From NCBI GenBank assembly GCA_027186245.1, contig CP114488.1:6057501-6121500 (forward strand): a DNA stretch of 64,000 nt, in the 5' to 3' direction. This document shows, in pieces, positions 1 through 12,230 of this stretch. A program made the translations under genes and the position numbers. Below the pieces are notes generated by a model, which was not told the origin of the DNA, made no database searches, and worked only from the letters and a program-made list of their open reading frames with translations. The DNA is from Coriaria nepalensis. Taxonomy: Eukaryota > Streptophyta > Magnoliopsida > Cucurbitales > Coriariaceae. Positions within the stretch are counted from its first letter, which is position 1; every line of letters begins with the position of its first letter.

Positions 1-1060
1 TGAAAAGTTCATAAGCATTGACATTTTATAAACAACAAATTTAGAAAAGATTTTATTGTTTGTCCATTGATATAAATATACCTATAGATCATATTCTCTT
101 CCAATGAATTTCATTTTTGATACTAGGTAAGTTATATTATCAGATACGAATCTCAAATCTTATTAGCCTTCGTGTATTATGCATAGAAGTTGACTCAACA
201 TGCCTCGAGAAAGCCCACAGTATTTGCAGGGCTGGATAATTTTATGGATTTTGCTTTGACATCCGTGAATAATGAAGGAAAAATTGTATGTCCATATGCG
301 AAATGTTATTTGAGGAAAGCTTATGAAGTGGAGCATGTCCGTGACCATTTATTCGAGTACGAGATGATACGAAGTTATAAGATCTAGCACATGCATGGCG
401 AAGTTAGTCGTGAAGTTACTGGTTCATTTGATGATGTTATAAGGGAAAGAAATGATATAGATGAGCCGATAAATAGATTAGGTGATATGTTGAATGAGCT
501 CATCCATGATCACTATGATCACTTGATGTTTGATGTAGAGGGTATTAATGATCAAAATACATCTGCAAGATTATTTTATGACTTATTGGAGGATGCAAAT
601 AAACCATTATATACGGGTAATATAGAATTCAACAAGTTTTCGGCAGTTGTGGAGCTATACTACCTGAAGTGTGAGTCTAAAATGAGTAATGTACACTTCA
701 CAAAACTACTTGAAATCTTGAATAAGATGCTTCATAGCAAGGATTTATTACCGAATGACACATACCATACTAAGAAGTACATGTCATCATTAGGACTTAA
801 ATCTATTGAGATATCGGTATGCCCCAAGGGGTGCATGCTATATTGGAAGGAAAATACTTAGATAAATGTGAGGTATGCGAGAGAAGTAGGTGGAAACCAA
901 ACAAGAGGGGTGCAGGCAATCAAAATTCAGGGAGAAAAAAGTTAAGACCTACTAGTGTGCTGAGGTGGTTTCCCTTGAAGTTGAGGTTACAATGTCTATT
1001 CTTGTCATCAAAAACATAATCATTCATGAATTGGCATGAATTAAAGAATTCAAATGATGA

Positions 1061-1114
1061 TGTACTTAGGCATCCTTTGGACGATCATGTACTTAGGCAT
1101 CCTTTGGACGATGA
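1061..1114 (+). repeat. 27-bp in-frame tandem duplication in the CACTA relic
   Basis: Two adjacent copies of a 27-bp unit beginning tgtacttaggcatcctttgg occur at 1061 and 1088. The unit is nine codons, so the frame is kept and the peptide VLRHPLDDH/D repeats. Only one copy is expected in TNP2 proteins. Confidence 0.85.
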
Positions 1115-1500
1115 TGCATGGAAACACTTAGAAGTTAATTATAGAGACTTTGTTGCTGACCCTCGGAATGTTAGACTTGGATTGTCAACTAACGGTGTTA
1201 ACCCAATTATTAGTATGGAAATTTTTCATAGCACATGGCATATGATGTTGGTACCATATAATTTACCTCTATAGATGTGCATAAAGCGAGAGCACATAAT
1301 ATTATCCTTAATCATTCATGGTTCGTCCTCACTAGGTCTTATTATTGATGTCTTTGTTGAGCCATTAGTTAATGAACTACAAGATCTTTGGGAATATGGT
1401 ATGGCTATTTATGACGTTTCTTCTAAAGAAACATTTACTTTAAAAGTAGCTTTGATATGGATAATTAATGAATTTCTGACTTACGATGATTTCTCTGGAT

Positions 1501-1574
1501 GGAGTACGAAGGGAAAATACGCATGTCCATACTGTATGGAGTATGAAGGGAAAATATGCATGTCCATACTGTAT
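1501..1574 (+). repeat. 37-bp frameshifting tandem duplication in the CACTA relic
   Basis: A 37-bp unit starting ggagtacgaaggg (1501) is repeated as ggagtatgaaggg (1538), with only a few mismatches. 37 is not a multiple of three, so the CPYCM segment is read in one frame from the first copy and in another frame from the second. The duplication is one clear cause of transposase inactivation. Confidence 0.85.
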
Positions 1575-3300
1575 GGAGAATACTAGGCATATTTCTCTAA
1601 AGCATGGAAATAAAATTGGCTATGGGGGATATCAAAAGTTTTTGGGCCCAAGTGGGAGATGTATGAATGATACATAATTATTCGACGACACTGTAGATTA
1701 TGTACCCTCACCTATCAAGGCATCAAATGAAAAAATTAAGAGAAAGCTCAAAGGTGTGAATAACATTTTTGATAAGTGCAAAGGTGAACATGACGAGTCA
1801 CAATTATGGAAAAAAATGTAGCATATTGTTTCAGTTACCATATTGGAAAACTCATTTACTGCCACACAATTTGGATGTAATGCATACTGAGAAAAATGTT
1901 GTCGATAACTTTGTGAATACTATCTTGGGAGTCAAAAACAAGACAAAAGGTAACTTTGGTGCTCGAGCAGACCTTAAAGCCCTTGGTATACAGAAAGAGC
2001 TTTATCCAAAAAACTTATCACTGGCCAAATCAGTTTTTCCAAGGGCTTCCTTTAAGATGATAGATACTGAACAAATTGCATTTATGAAAGTCCTAAAAAT
2101 GTGCAGTTTCTATATGGATTAGCTTCAAATTTTAGCAGTCGTTCAAGCTCTAAGAAAAGGAAGATTAGTGGAATGAAGAGCCATGATTGCCATGTTTTAA
2201 TGCAACAAATCATGCATGTTGCAATTTAGGGTTCTCTATCAAATGAAGTTGTTGCCACACTAATTAGATTATCTTGTTGTTTTTGGAAGATATGTTTAGT
2301 TATTACAAAAGTCCGGATTAGAAGATATTGAGAAAAAAGCTCCTTACTTATTGTGGAAGTTGGAGCAAATATTTCCACCATCAATTTTCACATCATAAGT
2401 TCACCTTCTTTTACATCTGGCAATGAAGTGTAGGTTGGGAAGGCCAGTACAATATCGATGGATGTACCCGTTTGAGAGGTAAACTTTTTTAAATGTAAAA
2501 AAATACAAATAATTAATTTTGATATATTGTACAATTCAAGATTGTCTTAGATGTTTTTTTTATAGGAATTTACACCACCTAAAGTCATATGTGCATAATA
2601 AGTCCGCTCCAGAGGGATCAATTGCAGATGGGTACTTGGCAAAGGAATGTTTGACGTTTTGTGCACGTTACTTAGGGTCGCTCCAAACAAAACTTAATAA
2701 TCCTCCTAGACATGTTGACGGACCGAAAGGGAAATTAAAATATATCAATGTTGATCACATAACATGGACACAAACACGTAGATATATTATGCTAAATCTT
2801 CCTAATACAACACCTTATCGATAGTATGAATTATGTACTCTTTTTAAATGTTAACTATTAAATAGCTGTTAAATTAAAACTCATTACTTTTTCCAAACAA
2901 GCAGCATAAAGTACAACTGAGGATAGAGAGTGGGAGTGCTCAACCAAGCGATGCATATGTGAATAGAAACCATAGTGAAGAATTTATCAAATAGTTTCAT
3001 AACTATGTAATTATTGGCTATAAAAGTTACATATACATAAATTTAGTTATAAATATAGGTTCTTAATATAATGCTTTTATTATAGGTTGATAATATAAGA
3101 AATAGGCTAAAGGTTGTTCTACAAGATTGAAGTGGCTTGCTCATGGCCCACATTTAGAAGCTATCAATTATGATCGATATGTCTCTAATGGTACTACGTA
3201 TCAAACTAAAGAAACAGATTTTAGGAAAAAAACTCAAAACTCAGGTCTTAGTGTTACTGAATCCCGTGGGATAAGTTAACTATGATCGAATTAGAAGAAC

Positions 3301-3840
3301 TTTAGAAGTGGACTACTTTGGGAATGAACAATTTATATTTATGTTTAATGCTAGTTATGTATCTTAGACCTTTATTTTCAAGTATTATTATATTTAAGAC
3401 TCATTTTTATAGATTATTGAATATAAGCTTCAGTTTTCTCTTACCTTAGGTACTCTATATTCTCTCATTCTTTATCTCTTACCTTTTTATTATATTTCTT
3501 GTAAAACTGGTTATTAAAACAGAGGATAAAACTCGTAAAGAAACAACAAATTTATTTATTAAAACAGAGTTTTAAGCTCCTTTTGTTTAGTGTGAATAAT
3601 TTTTAAAAATAAATAAAACTATTTAATGGCAAAACGACTCGTCGCCCGTAGGCTTCCTTTTTTATTTATTATCATTACTTCTTCTTTTTTAGACACTTTC
3701 CCTTGGCTTTTCTTTTTCTTTTTCTTTTCTTTTTTTGCCAAAACTCCCTAGGCTTCACTGTTCTATTTCGAGACGTGAATAAAGCACCCGGGATTCTGGT
3801 GGAATTGGATTTGGAGCCGATTGAAGGCACTGCTTATGGT
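3301..3840. other. Intergenic; upstream region of the SAYSD1-like gene
   Basis: No coding signal is seen. The last 200 bases are T/C-rich, as in many plant leaders. They contain an in-frame upstream ATG (3703) with a stretch of Phe/Leu codons that looks like low-complexity leader rather than protein. No confident TATA box was picked. Confidence 0.4.
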
Positions 3841-6800
3841 ATGGGAGAGATTGTTGACGATCCCAATCGGAATGGGAATGATATTGGAGGAGATAATTTA
3901 AACATTGATAAGGTCGAGATCATACTCAGAACCATTGGCCCTGCTCGCCCTTCTCGCCTCCTCGTCCCCTCCTCCGTCAAGGTATTCTCTCTCTCTCACT
4001 GAACCAAAGAAATTCAATTGAATTCCTTATCAAATTGAATTGATTTGATTTTGAAAGGTGATTGTATTGTATTGATTTTGAACCAGATGTCTGATTGAGG
4101 AAAATTGTGAATGTGTTGAGAAACGCTGAATGTGTGTCCTGAAGTTGAATTAACGTTTTATCTTGGCCTAGAAAGAGTATCTTAACAGAAATTATAAATT
4201 ATTTGAATAAGAAAACCCTACTATGTATGATAAATACAGGAAACTTTTGTAATAGCTATAATGAATGAACTTAAAATATGACTCACCGGTTCAGCTAAGG
4301 AAGCCACCCCGGATACAAGCTCGAAATTGAACCAAAGGTATGATAGAAGCCTGAGCTCCGCAAAACTGAAAGAGCAAAACCTGAGCACAGCAAAGCTCGT
4401 CTAGGTTTGGCTCAATTACAACCCTATATGTAATGGGGGCTTAGATAAACGTAAATCAACTTTCTTTGTAAAGCAATCTATGATACTGATATAGTGATTT
4501 CCTGGTTGTTACTCCATACCATTGTTTGACACATTACTTAGGAAAAAAGAATACTTGAGTTAATTTGACTTTTACTCTTATGATTATCGCAATGTAACTG
4601 GTAAAATTATGAGATGAGAATATGTAACTTTTGATAGGTCTGTTGCTTAGAGATATTGAGATCCATGTTAATCCTACCCTAAACAATGTCTTGATATGTT
4701 TTTTTTATTGTTAGGTTAATGACTTATGGAAACTCATCGCGGAGAATAATCATATAAGCAACAGCAATTGGAAGCTTATATATCGTGGGAAAGTTTTGAA
4801 TGACAATGAAAAGCAAGATGATCGCTACTTGCAACTCAGTAATGGTGGTATGAGTCTGATCTTTTTACTAGTTATAAAATTCACTGTTTTAACTCTGTAA
4901 TCTTTTCTATTTAATAAATGTTTTCAGCACTTGAGTGTGTGGTTTGATAAACTTGAGTTTGTGTAGATTATGTTTTGGTTAGGTCGTCGCAAGCTGGATT
5001 TACATTTGGATTATTATTTGAGACAAGCTAGAGTTTTGTGGCCTAATTGGATTTATACCCAAACTAGACAAGCTAGACAAGCTTTAAATGCTCAATCAAT
5101 CGAAACCTTCATGTTATTTTATTTTTAATGTTTCCTACCCCATTTTGAGTGAATGCGGGGAATAATTTAAATTTGGAAAATGGTGGAACTAATAAAATTG
5201 AAAGAATGCTTTTTTTTTTATTCTTGTAAGTCTCTTTTGACTAATCATAATAGAATAGAAAAAAATTCAATCATTATATGAGTTAAGACTTTCAGGGCAC
5301 ATTTGGTTCTATTCCTTGAGTGGGAAATTAATGAAAATGCATTCCATTCAGCTATTTGGTTTGATTCCATGATGAAGTGGGAATGATTTTCAATTCCCAC
5401 TTGAATGAAAGAAATGATTCATCTATTCCTTCTCAAATAGGTGTCTTTCAGTGGGAGTGGATTTGTCCATTCATTTTGTGGCCCTTATGTAATTAAACTA
5501 TGGGAGTGAGAATCGTTCTTTACTTATATTTAAACTTTGTTGTGGCCTTTATGTAATTTTCGAAATTATATGTGCCCTGTCTTCTTCAATCTCAGTAATT
5601 AGAACAATAAAATCAATCTATCTTACTCATTCACTGTGCAACCAAACGGATACAAAATCACCATTCCCATTCTTATTTTCATTCCACTTAGGGAATCGAA
5701 CCAAACATGCCCTTAGGGAAAATGGTCTTGAGGTCAGTTGGAAATGATTGTTATAAATCGACATATTATAAAATACAAGTGTCATGTTTTGGGTTCTCTT
5801 TACTACTTTAATGTGATTGATTATATTGGTAAAATAACAGAAATTATAATCACTTACTTGATTTTGTACTTACAAGGAAAAATGATTCTTTAGGTGTTTG
5901 TAGAAGTACTTTTATAATTGACAATGTTTTTCAGATACTTAAAATGTGTTAAATAGGAATTATATGAGTCGGTTTACTGGTTATTTAGTGTACTATGTAG
6001 TAGGTATTACTCTTCTCTCTTTGTAGTCAACTCTTATATCTAGATGAACTTAAGGTTCATGTTATGACTTTTACTACTAACTTCATTATTGGCCACCAAA
6101 AAGATCACTAATACCACAGTTCAAAAAAAAAGTTCAGAAATTATTTAACAATGCATTGAACTTCGAAGTACAAACTTTGATCGCGAATGTTACCAAATTG
6201 GAATTTCAATAAATTTAATTATTATTGCTTTTTTTATCATTAATTTTTTTTTTATGTCTAAACATGTAATATTTCCTTTTGTCAACCTACCATCCAAGCA
6301 TAGTTTTAACTGCCGGCTCATCTTATCAAAGATCAAAAATCCAAAATGTTTACTTCGTAATTAGTTTTGTGAATTTTATAATTTGGGTCTGTGATTTGCA
6401 AGACTTAATTCGGATGTTTTAAATGGGCATGCTATTTCCTTTGCTAGATTCATTGATTGTTGCTGTGAAACCAAAGATTCCAGTAAAACATCCTCGAGAT
6501 GGATTGGATGATGAGGTGGAGGAGGAGGAGGAAGACCTTGTATGTTAATAAATCCATAGTTTCTTTTGTAGTACACTGATACCAGTTTAACATACAAAGC
6601 ATCTCAAATTGAGTGTATTAGCTTACTATTTGTATTTTCAGAAGTTCCGACTCCCAGTTTCATCTAGTTTGTGGAAGAGAAGATTTTACTCTTTTCTTCA
6701 TGATAAGTTGAAGTTTCCAGGTAATATTCTTGTTGAATTTATACTAGGCAGTTCATAATAGTCAAACTCCCCTAATTTATACTAGGTAATATTCTTGTTG

Positions 6801-8716
6801 AATTTATACTAGGTAGTTCCTAATAGTCAAACTCCCCTAATTGAGTTTTCTTTTATGTTGCATTGATAGATATCCTTCTGATGGCAATTTTCTCTCTTAG
6901 TCTGAAGGCGTGGGCTGGTATACTTATCTGGTTCATCACGGCACCTGTTGCCTATAGATGGGATCTTGGACCTTTATATGTAAGCTTTTTTATGGTGTTT
7001 TGAACTCCAGGCTGTCTTTTGCCTCGTTATTTCCAGATTTTCCTTTTATATGGCTCATCTCACCTGTGCTTCTCTAGTGTTTATTTTTGTTTCTACATTT
7101 TCGAATGGAAGGATGAGCGATTTTATGTTGTTTTTAGAAGTTTAGAGCAAACTGATAATGAAGCACAACCTCTTGTCTTTGTTTCTACATTTAGAACCTT
7201 TGTTGAAAAACTTGTAATCTCTATTGCTTGTAACCCTTTTATAATTTATGGAAATACTTGTGATCTCTGTTGCTTGTTCCTAATATTCTCAGATACTTGG
7301 TACCGGCTTTTGCCTCATTCTATGGAACCTTGGAAAGCGGCAACCTGGAGATACAAGGTATTTACTAAAGACATCTTTGTTTTAATTTATTATCAAATAA
7401 TTTGGTTCATATTTAAGGTAGGTAGGACTAGGGATGAGCAAATTGTCGGTTTTCGGTAAAACCGAACTGAAACCTACCGAAACCGAAAATGCAACCAAAT
7501 TGGATTTTCACCGATTCGGCCAAAAAAGCCGACCGTAACCGATCCGGTATTAGACCGGCCGGTTTCGGTCGAAACCGGTTCAATTTTTTGGCTTTTTCGG
7601 TTTTTTTTTTTTTTTTTTTTTTGGCCTTTTCTATAGTTTCACTTAATTGTAATATTAAATTATGATGTATATAATTGATGAGCATATACATTATTTAATA
7701 ATTTATTTTTGAGGTACCTTCAATTAATATCATATTTGATGAAAATTTGATATTATAACAGCTAAAAAATATTATTTTACCTTAATATCATAATCAAAAT
7801 AATTTTCAAATATATCATAAATTCATAGATATTAATCAATATCTAAAGGTATGGACTATAGACTATAATTGTGAATGTGCCTTCAAAGCCTCATCATAAT
7901 CAATATTAATATCATATGCTAGTTTACTCTACGGACTTACAAGTCGAAATTCGAAGGCCTGTAGAGTAAACTAGCAGTTATGATACTCTATGAGTCGAAG
8001 GTTTCATCGTCTCGTAGAGTAAACTAGTCATAACTGCTAGTTTACTCTACGGTCTAAAGCCTCATTGACCCATAGAGTATTATCATAAGTAAATAATAGG
8101 TTTTCGGTCGGTTCACCAAAACAGACCGAAAAATTGAAAACCGGTTTGTCCAAACATGTTTCGGTTGGTAAACCGACCAAAACTAGATTTTTGCCTCATG
8201 AAACCGATCGAAAAATATCAGTTTTGGTCGGTATGGTTTTTTTTACCCATCCCTCCGATGTCGTTTTCTCTCTAATTCTATTGCTTGGCATGCACTTAAA
8301 AAATTTGCATCTCCCTACCTTTTTGTTTTGTTTCCATGAAACTCCAGCAAGCAAAGTAAACCATATGGATGAATAAACTTCAGGTCAACCTTGAAGGTTT
8401 TTATTTTTATTTTTTTTCCTTTTCTCCAAATATTTGATGTGTTTCCATTTAAAAAAAAAAAGAAAATATAAAATGAATTCATCGGTGCAAATAAGCAACC
8501 ATAGTTCATAGAGGTTAAATTTGTTAATATCAAATGTATAAGATGGGTTTCTCTCTCTGTATCTGTAAAGTCTTTTTAGCATTATTCTTATTAGTTTCCA
8601 TAATTTTGGTTATCATTTGCAGTGCATATTCTATATTCAATGAAGATTTTAGAGAGCTTCCTGGAACCCTAAATGCTGACCGCCTGGACAGGGACTTACG
8701 GGCGGGTCAGCTTTGA
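3841..8716 (+). CDS. SAYSvFN-domain protein with N-terminal ubiquitin-like domain (SAYSD1-like), 7 exons
   Basis: Exons are 3841-3981, 4715-4847, 6448-6539, 6642-6720, 6870-6979, 7293-7357 and 8623-8716. All junctions are GT-AG, phases close, and the total is 237 residues. Residues 17-99 form a ubiquitin-like fold (LRTIGPARPSRLLVPSSVKV, LIYRGKVLND, GDSLIVAVKP). An acidic stretch DDEVEEEEED follows near 113. About residues 149-200 hold hydrophobic segments (ILLMAIFSLSLKAWAGILIWF, GTGFCLILW). The C-terminus is the SAYSvFN domain, with SAYSIFNEDFRELPGTL starting at residue 207. In animals SAYSD1 is an ER membrane protein that binds ribosomes and UFM1 at stalled translocons; an equivalent plant role is inference. 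The first ATG that gives a normal N-terminus is at 3841; 3703 is an in-frame alternative. Introns 2 and 6 carry transposon insertions, but the coding exons are intact. Confidence 0.92.
5295..5712. mobile_element. 418-bp inverted-repeat MITE in intron 2 of the SAYSD1-like gene
   Basis: The left end gggcacatttggttctattcc pairs with the right end ggaatcgaaccaaacatgccc as imperfect terminal inverted repeats of about 21 bases. The interior has scattered GGGAATG/CATTCCC motifs. No coding capacity is seen. The termini resemble Tourist/Harbinger-like or hAT-like MITEs of plants. Flanking trinucleotides are TCA and TTA, so a TTA target duplication is possible but not clean. Confidence 0.7.
7430..8254. 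mobile_element. Non-autonomous hAT-like element in intron 6 of the SAYSD1-like gene
   Basis: The ends are agggatgagcaaa (7430) and tttacccatccct (to 8254), a 13-base imperfect terminal inverted repeat. Both subterminal regions are packed with short CGGTTT/AAACCG/GGTCGG motifs in both orientations (7445-7600 and 8100-8240), as in plant hAT-type non-autonomous elements. No transposase ORF is present. The expected 8-bp target duplication was not found. The middle contains a nested palindrome, listed separately. Confidence 0.65.
7917..8063. repeat. Nested palindromes built on ctagtttactctacgg
   Basis: The 16-base word ctagtttactctacgg occurs in direct orientation near 7919 and again near 8037. 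Its complement (gtagagtaaactag) occurs near 7961 and 8016. The inner pair forms a perfect-looking hairpin with a loop of about 9 bases. Shorter tactctatgagtcgaagg-type pieces also repeat between them. This suggests a small inverted element inside the hAT-like element. Confidence 0.7.
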
Positions 8717-9599
8717 TCATCTGATATTATTTTTAGCTGGTACTGCACTGAACTCTTAAAGAACAACTGAACAAAAGTTTGAAGTCGTTAAGTCATGAAT
8801 TTGCCTATAGATGTTTCTCTCTTTTGTTTCTTGGTTTCTATTATCTGTCTCCCAAATTTATCATTGTAGAAAAGATAAGTGTTAAATGTGTACCTACCAA
8901 GCTGCTTGTACAAAGGACCCAAGCACGTCTGGGTCCCACAAAAGAGGCATTACCCCCGTCGCGCGGGTTTTGTTCTGGTACACATTCTCTCATACCGTGT
9001 ATATCAGGTTGCAATACTGTAATGGGCATTTTACGTCCCAATTTGTAGTGGAAACTCAATTGATGTGATACCTACTGAAATGGCGCATCCACTTATTCAG
9101 GTCCTTTTTTTTTTTTTTTTCCAGGAATGGAAGAAAGTAGATTTTAACTACTCTTTCAAAGATCATACCTGCTGATATTTGATCAACTACTCTTTCAAAG
9201 ATCATTTTAATATAAAAAAACTTGTACTTTAACAATTTTGGGAAACTAAATGGATTTAAAAAGAGAATGGTTAAAATATTCTTGACGGTTCGTTTTACGG
9301 AGAACAACTAAAATACTCTTAATTATTCATTTTCCTCATTTTTAAAAGTAGAACAGCAAAACTCTTTTTCCCTAAATAAACCAACTCATATCGAACCATT
9401 CTCACTTGAACTACTCCATGAATATACTCTTCCTTCTCACCCAATTTCGCTAAAAAAATCTCACACCCTTCCGAATCTTGAATTCCTAAACACATATTTC
9501 CATTTAAAGAGAAGATGGCTACTGATATGGATGTTGAGATGGCTATTGAGAAATCAAATTTTTATAATGGTGGTATTGAGTGTATGTCCATTAAGCCAA
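8717..9599. other. 3' flank of the SAYSD1-like gene and intergenic DNA
   Basis: No gene is visible. The first part is probably the 3' untranslated region. A 22-bp unit (caactactctttcaaagatcat) occurs twice, near 9145 and near 9183, the first copy with one altered base. A T17 run lies near 9105-9121. Confidence 0.4.
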
Positions 9600-11345
9600 T
9601 TGAGATTTTGATCCTAGAGTATATTTTTTGTGCGATACGATTTTATTACAAATATTAGCAAAAAAAGATAATTGTTATCATTCATTATTATTAATAAGGC
9701 ATTTAATTTATCATACTTATTAATTATGTAAGAATTAGTATATTATGTACATTACATACATGTCATGATAACGTCCAATATTTTAGGTTATGTACTTGAG
9801 GTCATAATATAGATCATGTCAATTAAGATACAAGTTGCTTAAAATCTAAGATACGAATTGTTCATAGTTATATGATTATCAAGAATGATATTGATAATCT
9901 GAATCGACTATCGCATAATTCATATCTTTAATGTCTAGGATGGTTGTTCTCATAGCCTTGATGTTAGTTGAATATTTTGATGATTATGTGGATATATAGT
10001 AGAGAATAAGTATATTGAATGTGATAGTTAGATAATTATTAATCATGAGAATACTAAATGCTAATAAGAATTATTTAGTGCTTATAGTACATGTGATTCT
10101 CAGACTTAAGATCATCATGGTACCTTATGTACCGGGTCTTATACTTTAACATTATTCCAAAAGTCCTTAGCCACGGGCTACAAAGAGGTAAACCAATGGG
10201 TGTAAGATATTTTGCATGAAGGTTGTGAGTGATCAAAATTGAATTCATCACTCCTGTATTTCAAAAAAAAAATCATATGGTTTATATTCTTTACTGAACA
10301 ATGAATCTTTGCGCAAAGTAGAATGACATAAAAAAAAGTTTCAGTAAAATCATCATATTTATTCAGTAAAGATGTAATAGTTCATATGATTTGTCTATTG
10401 AGATTTAGTAGTTAAACAATGCCTTAGAATGAATCAGAATGTTAGCTAGATAGAAGGATAGTTAATTGTATATTTTTGTAGTCATGGCAGGTTCTTATGG
10501 GAGATGATTACTTCTTCATCTCATAGGTAGCTTTGACACTTTGCAAGAAGTCAATCTTGACTTGAAAATTTAAATTAAGTAATCATAAGATGATTTAATT
10601 AACTATTTATTCAAACATATTATTTTAAAGGTAAATGAATCTAATTATTATGAATTAGATAAAATCATAAAGAGTATAAAATTATTCTGCCAGCGTGATA
10701 TAGAATATAATTGATCACACAGATTAAATTTTAAGAGTAACTTAGTTAAGCCTTTTTTTAGTATAAAGAAAATAGATAATTTCAATTTTATGGGTAAAAT
10801 CGTTATTTATCTTATTATATGACTAATGGCAAAATGATAAAATTTCAATTTATTAAATCTAATGATGAGCAGTTCTACTAACATAACTAAATATAATATT
10901 TATTTATTAATAATTTATTTATGATATTCTTTTTTTATATAATAAAATATCATAAGGTCCGTAATTAATAATAATACAATAAAGAGTTAATGGACCAATT
11001 GGTCAACTATATGATATGAGCATAGTTAAATTAAATGATAATTAAATTGACATAGGCAATGTACAAGGCCGGCCATGGGAATAAGCCCATTATATTCACT
11101 TAATCAGATTAATCAAATTTTGACTAAGTCAAAGTTTTAGGATTATTTTAATGTTACCTTAATCCAATTAGAGCACTATGTAATCCCTATTCTTGACTCG
11201 CCGGAAATAAAAATTATGATTCTTCTTTTTTAGGTGAAATTGGTAGAGAGAAAAGAGTAGTATTTTCCCTTTCTCTTCATCCAGCTTCCCGATTCAATAG
11301 TTGAATCTTGAAGTAGAAAAGAATAAAGAGAAATCTAACCTTATG
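9600..11345 (+). repeat. Degraded LTR-like repeat of a copia family
   Basis: From about 9640 to 10450 the sequence is homologous in the same orientation to 41640-42445. Shared landmarks are tgaggtcat, a segment like aggtgcttaaagc, gattatcaaga, ctaggatggtagttctcat and gatttagtagttaaacaat. It continues with the ggccggccatgg motif near 11070, often seen in plant copia LTRs, and a purine-rich leader near 11250-11330. A copia RT/RNase H relic follows directly. Boundaries are approximate and no target duplication was identified. Confidence 0.55.
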
Positions 11346-11349
11346 CTTA

Positions 11350-12230
11350 TATATGGATGATATGCTATTTTTTTGCAAGAGTGACTTGTCCATTCAAATT
11401 ACTACACTTTGACATGAAAGATTTTAGTATTGCTAATACTATTCTTGGTATTAAGATATATAAAAATATAAAAGCAATTGCACTTTCACAAATTCATTAT
11501 ATTGAGAAAAGTCTTAGTAAACATTCACACTTGTTCTATAAATTTTTGGAATTCCTTATAATCCCAATTTGAAACTTGAAATTAAATGAAAATTGATGTG
11601 TATCTCAGCTTGAATATTCTAGAGTTATTAGTAGTCTGATATATGCAACACATTGCACACGTTCAGACATTGCATTTGCTATAGGTAAATTGAGTAGATA
11701 CACAAGTTGTCTAAGTATTGAACATTAGAAAGCAATCTCCATTCCATTGGGATATTTGGAGGGAACAAAATCGTTTACTCTATTAGAAGGATATAGTGAT
11801 GCAAACTAAAACTGTGTAGAAGATGGTTCTAAGTCTACAAGTGGGTCGATATTCATCCTTTGTGGTGCTGCAATCTCTTGGAAATCCATGAAATAGACTT
11901 ATATAACTCACTCTACCATGGAATAGAGTTAGCGGTTTTAGGTGCAAACATGTGAAGAGGTTGAATGGTTGAGAAACCTTTTGATTAACTTGCCCATGTG
12001 GGAATTCAAGATATATAAGTTTTAGCCATCATGTTATACACAAATTTGGCAATTCCTTTTATAAAGAGCCTTAATAAGGATATGATTCATAAAACATCTT
12101 CGGATATGAGTTTGAGATTAGTTAATTCATATCACCAAAAGATGGCAACCCTACCTAAACCTTGAATTTCATGCTCTAGGTTTAAAGGAAAAAACAAGTT
12201 TTGAGGGTGATCATTATAATATGTAATTTG
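11350..12230 (+). pseudogene. Ty1-copia reverse transcriptase C-terminus and RNase H relic
   Basis: Around 11400-11520 the reading frame gives FDMKDFSIANTILGIKIYKN and ALSQIHYIEKSL, which match the connection between copia reverse transcriptase and RNase H. At 11610-11960 a stop-riddled frame gives SLIYATHCTRSDIAFAIGKL, DGSKSTSGSIFILCGAAISW and CEEVEWLRNLL, the RNase H signature order. Gag, protease, integrase and the RT active site are missing, so this is the 3' end of a dead element. Confidence 0.75.

Larger units (their letters stand above)
1..3300 (+). mobile_element. CACTA (En/Spm) transposon relic, TNP2-type transposase, dead
   Basis: Broken reading frames along this stretch follow the order of a plant CACTA transposase. 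A transposase-associated domain comes first (about 200-390, with a CPYAKC cysteine pair and an HL motif), ending in HGE near 391. The TNP2 core follows (about 1120-2120: DPRNVRLGLSTNGVNP, PYNLPL, STKGKYACPYC, LPHNLDVMHTEKNV). A DUF4218-like part follows (2560-2720: APEGSIADGYLAKECLTFC), then a DUF4216-like end near 3110-3250 (TKETDFRKKTQNSG). Family members have one long product; here it is split over several frames with many stops and at least one frameshifting tandem duplication, so it is not functional. The CACTA terminal repeats and subterminal arrays are not visible; the 5' end may lie outside the window. The domain order is seen directly; the family assignment rests on known TNP2 motifs. 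Confidence 0.85.

Noticed and set aside
3703..3840. Upstream in-frame ATG for the SAYSD1-like gene
   Set aside because: It adds a low-complexity Phe/Leu stretch from a T/C-rich leader; kept only as an alternative.
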